DNA from: an uncultured Ruminococcus sp.
GTDB lineage: Bacteria > Bacillota > Clostridia > Oscillospirales > Ruminococcaceae
DNA: 7,627 bases
NCBI GenBank assembly: GCA_947177345.1
Contig: CAMWUB010000063.1
Location: forward strand, 1 to 7,627
Direction: 5' to 3'
Part shown: positions 5,466 through 7,627 of the stretch, piece after piece
How the letters are laid out: every line of letters begins with the position of its first letter
Numbering within the stretch: position 1 is the stretch's first letter
Position numbers and translations under genes: made by a program
Notes under the pieces: generated by a model
What the model saw: only the letters and a program-made list of their open reading frames with translations
The model's database searches: none
Told to the model about the DNA's origin: nothing

Positions 5466-7627
5466 TCAAAAGAAACTAAGTTGTGCAGATTCGGGTAAAT
5501 CACCAAAAGCCCCCGTAGTTTTAAGCATATCTATTGTAGTTTTTGATACTCCGCTTTCCTGTTGAAATTCTTCTATTGAAACAAAATCGCAATTCTGCAC
5601 GGCTTTATAAATATCATGTGCCACAGTTTCGCCGACACCACTCATAGCAACAAACGGTATTCTTAACTTGCCGTTCTCTAAAAGATAGTCTACAGCGTGT
5701 GATTTATATAAATCTATCGGCAGAAATTCCAGTCCTCTTGTAAGCATTTCGTTTATTATAAGCAGAATATCATATAAATCACTTTCTTTTTTTGTTTTGT
5801 TATTACCCATTTCTCTGAGTTCTTCAATCCGATTCCGGACAGCTTCCTTACCTTTTACGGCAAGTTCAGCATCAAAGTCATCACCACGTACTGAAAAATA
5901 TGTGGCATAATATTCAAGAGGCTTATATAGTTTAAACCAACCTAATTTTATGGCGGCTATTACATATGCGGCGGCATGTGCTTTCGGGAACATATATTTT
6001 ATTTTCAGACAGCTTTTAATATACCAGTCCGGTACATTATGGGATTTTAACATTTCTATAACTTCCGGTGTGAAGTTCTTAGGAGCTTTTCCCTTACGGG
6101 TCCATTCCATAATCTGAAACGCATCTTTAGGCGGTACGCCTTTATATAAAAGATAAGTCATAATGCTGTCACGAGTTCCGATAACATCTGAAATAGTACA
6201 TACATTATTGTCTATGAGGTCTTTAGCATTGCCTAACCATACATCAGTACCATGTGAAAGTCCGGAAATCTGCAGTAAATCGCTGAATTTGGTTGGTTTT
6301 GCGTCAATGAGCATCTGTATAGTAAAATTAGTACCCATTTCCGGAATACCAAGGCTTCCGGTTTTACAGTATATCTCTTCCGGAGTTACTCCGAGTACGG
6401 AGCAGTCTGTACACATACGTATTACATCAGGGTCAGTAGTCGGAACATCTTTTATTTTCTTACCTGTGAGGTCTTCGAGATGTTTATATAATGTAGGTAC
6501 AACGTGTCCGAGTTCGTCGAGTTTCAGAATTGTATCATGAAGTGAATTGAAATCAAAATGTGTAGTTATCATATCTGAATCAGTGGAATCCGCAGGGTGC
6601 TGTACCGGTGTAAAGTCATATACTTCATAGTCTGACGGTACTACAACCATTCCGCCAGGGTGCTGACCGGTAGTTCTTTTTATGCCGGTACAACCTATTG
6701 AAAGACGTGTCATTTCAGAATTATTATACATTATGCTGTTATCTTCGCAGTATTTCTTTACGTATCCGTATGCGGTCTTATCGGCAACTGCTGAAATAGT
6801 TCCGGCTTTGAAAACGTTTGATTTTCCGAAAAGTTCTTCTGTATATCTATGGGCTTTCGACTGATATTCACCGGAAAAATTAAGGTCAATGTCAGGGGCT
6901 TTATCGCCGTCGAATCCTAAAAATGTTTCAAAAGGTATGTCATGACCGTCACGTATCATTTCAGTGTTACAATGCGGACAGTTTTTCGATGGGAGGTCAA
7001 AACCTGAACCATATGAACCGTCTGTAATAAATTCACTGTACTGACATTCCGGACATACATAATGTGGTGGTAGCGGATTTACTTCTGAAATACCTGCCAT
7101 AGACGCTACAAACGACGAGCCGACCGAACCCCTTGACCCTACTAAGTAACCGTTTTCAACAGAGTTCCATACAAGTTTCTGAGCGATTATATAAAGCACT
7201 GAAAATCCGTGCTTTATAATGGAAGTAAGTTCCCTGTCAAGACGTTTTTCAACGAGTTCCGGCAACGGATTACCATAAATTTCATATGCTTTATCATGAG
7301 TTATTTTCTTTAATTCTTCTTCTGCACCGTCAATAGTAGGCGTAAAAGTTCCTTTCGGAATCGGTCTGACAATTTCCACCATATCGGCTATCATGTTCGT
7401 GTTTGTTATGACGACTTCCTTAGACTTTTCAGCACCTAAAAATTCAAATTCAGCGAGCATTTCCTCAGTGGTACGGAAATATAAAGGGGCTTGATTTTCA
7501 ATATCCCTGAAACCCATATTTGCAAGAATTATTTTCCGGTATATAGCATCTTTCGGGTCTATGAAATGTACGTCACAGGTGGCACATACCGGAATATTCA
7601 GTTTTTCGCCGAGTGCAACAATACGGC
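5466..7627 (-). CDS. polC: DNA polymerase III alpha subunit, PolC type (C-terminal half; 5' end outside window)
   Basis: Replicative DNA polymerase of low-GC Gram-positive bacteria, which extends primers at the fork in complex with the sliding clamp. About 719 codons are visible of a family length near 1,430, and the frame is open to the right edge. The Met at 7517 is internal: the codons upstream (7518-7627) continue the PHP domain, with CDVHFIDPKDAIYRK matching the PolC pattern. Downstream come the VGSRGSVGSS motif (about 7113-7142), a four-cysteine zinc segment CPEC...CPHC (6969-7055), and the palm motif PDIDLNF with two catalytic aspartates (6891-6893 and 6885-6887). The third carboxylate is probably the Asp of KLDELGH (6516-6518), 123 residues after the second, the spacing I recall for Geobacillus PolC. 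Then follow GQHPGGM, SGLSHGTDVWLGNA and PKAHAAAYV. The protein ends QLSFF, a clamp-binding tail like the QLSLF of Bacillus. No frameshift is visible. The exonuclease and N-terminal domains lie outside the window. Identity is very secure. Confidence 0.97.
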   Translation of the reverse strand, partial: RIVALGEKLNIPVCATCDVHFIDPKDAIYRKIILANMGFRDIENQAPLYFRTTEEMLAEFEFLGAEKSKEVVITNTNMIADMVEIVRPIPKGTFTPTIDGAEEELKKITHDKAYEIYGNPLPELVEKRLDRELTSIIKHGFSVLYIIAQKLVWNSVENGYLVGSRGSVGSSFVASMAGISEVNPLPPHYVCPECQYSEFITDGSYGSGFDLPSKNCPHCNTEMIRDGHDIPFETFLGFDGDKAPDIDLNFSGEYQSKAHRYTEELFGKSNVFKAGTISAVADKTAYGYVKKYCEDNSIMYNNSEMTRLSIGCTGIKRTTGQHPGGMVVVPSDYEVYDFTPVQHPADSTDSDMITTHFDFNSLHDTILKLDELGHVVPTLYKHLEDLTGKKIKDVPTTDPDVIRMCTDCSVLGVTPEEIYCKTGSLGIPEMGTNFTIQMLIDAKPTKFSDLLQISGLSHGTDVWLGNAKDLIDNNVCTISDVIGTRDSIMTYLLYKGVPPKDAFQIMEWTRKGKAPKNFTPEVIEMLKSHNVPDWYIKSCLKIKYMFPKAHAAAYVIAAIKLGWFKLYKPLEYYATYFSVRGDDFDAELAVKGKEAVRNRIEELREMGNNKTKKESDLYDILLIINEMLTRGLEFLPIDLYKSHAVDYLLENGKLRIPFVAMSGVGETVAHDIYKAVQNCDFVSIEEFQQESGVSKTTIDMLKTTGAFGDLPESAQLSFF

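Noticed and set aside
5466..7517. polC beginning at the Met at 7517
   Set aside because: The frame continues upstream to the window edge with conserved PHP-domain sequence, so this Met is internal.
1..7627. A novel defence, mobile or RNA-based system
   Set aside because: All but the 69-bp polC-hisZ gap and a small hisD-hisC spacer is occupied by core genes. No repeats, transposase, tRNA, rRNA, CRISPR or structured RNA is visible.

Overview
The window is a single-direction stretch. Every gene lies on the minus strand, so transcription runs from high to low coordinates. It contains the C-terminal half of a Gram-positive-type replicative DNA polymerase (polC, running off the right edge), then a compact histidine biosynthesis operon in the order hisZ-hisG-hisD-hisC-hisB-hisH. 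A likely next operon gene runs off the left edge. Three things point to a Firmicute, most likely a clostridial lineage such as the Ruminococcaceae/Oscillospiraceae: PolC rather than DnaE, the short HisG paired with HisZ, and AT-leaning DNA with strong GGAGG-type ribosome binding sites. The genus is an inference from memory of protein style, not from any search.

Region by region: 7627-5466 is polC, with the end of the PHP domain, the zinc-binding segment, the catalytic palm, the fingers and a C-terminal clamp-binding tail. The 69-bp gap at 5397-5465 holds a well-formed sigma-A promoter (TTGACT, 17 bp, TATCAT) reading into hisZ. A 32-bp imperfect palindrome covers the -10 box and the predicted start point, so it looks like a repressor operator. 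From 5396 to 22 the six his genes are packed with overlaps of 8, 1 and 4 nt, one 0-nt junction, and at most a few tens of nucleotides of spacing. This implies one mRNA with translational coupling.

How the genes work together: HisZ and HisG form the ATP phosphoribosyltransferase that commits PRPP and ATP to the pathway. HisB dehydrates imidazoleglycerol phosphate, HisC transaminates imidazole acetol phosphate, and HisD performs the two final oxidations to histidine. HisH supplies ammonia to HisF, which is not in the window. HisA, HisF, HisI/HisE and the histidinol-phosphate phosphatase must be encoded elsewhere, the first ones probably just beyond the left edge.

The coding content is ordinary core metabolism and replication with no mobile element, CRISPR array, RNA gene or defence system visible. 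The most interesting item is the putative operator-promoter of the his operon. It suggests repressor control with a leader too short for a T-box. No plus-strand gene is supported.
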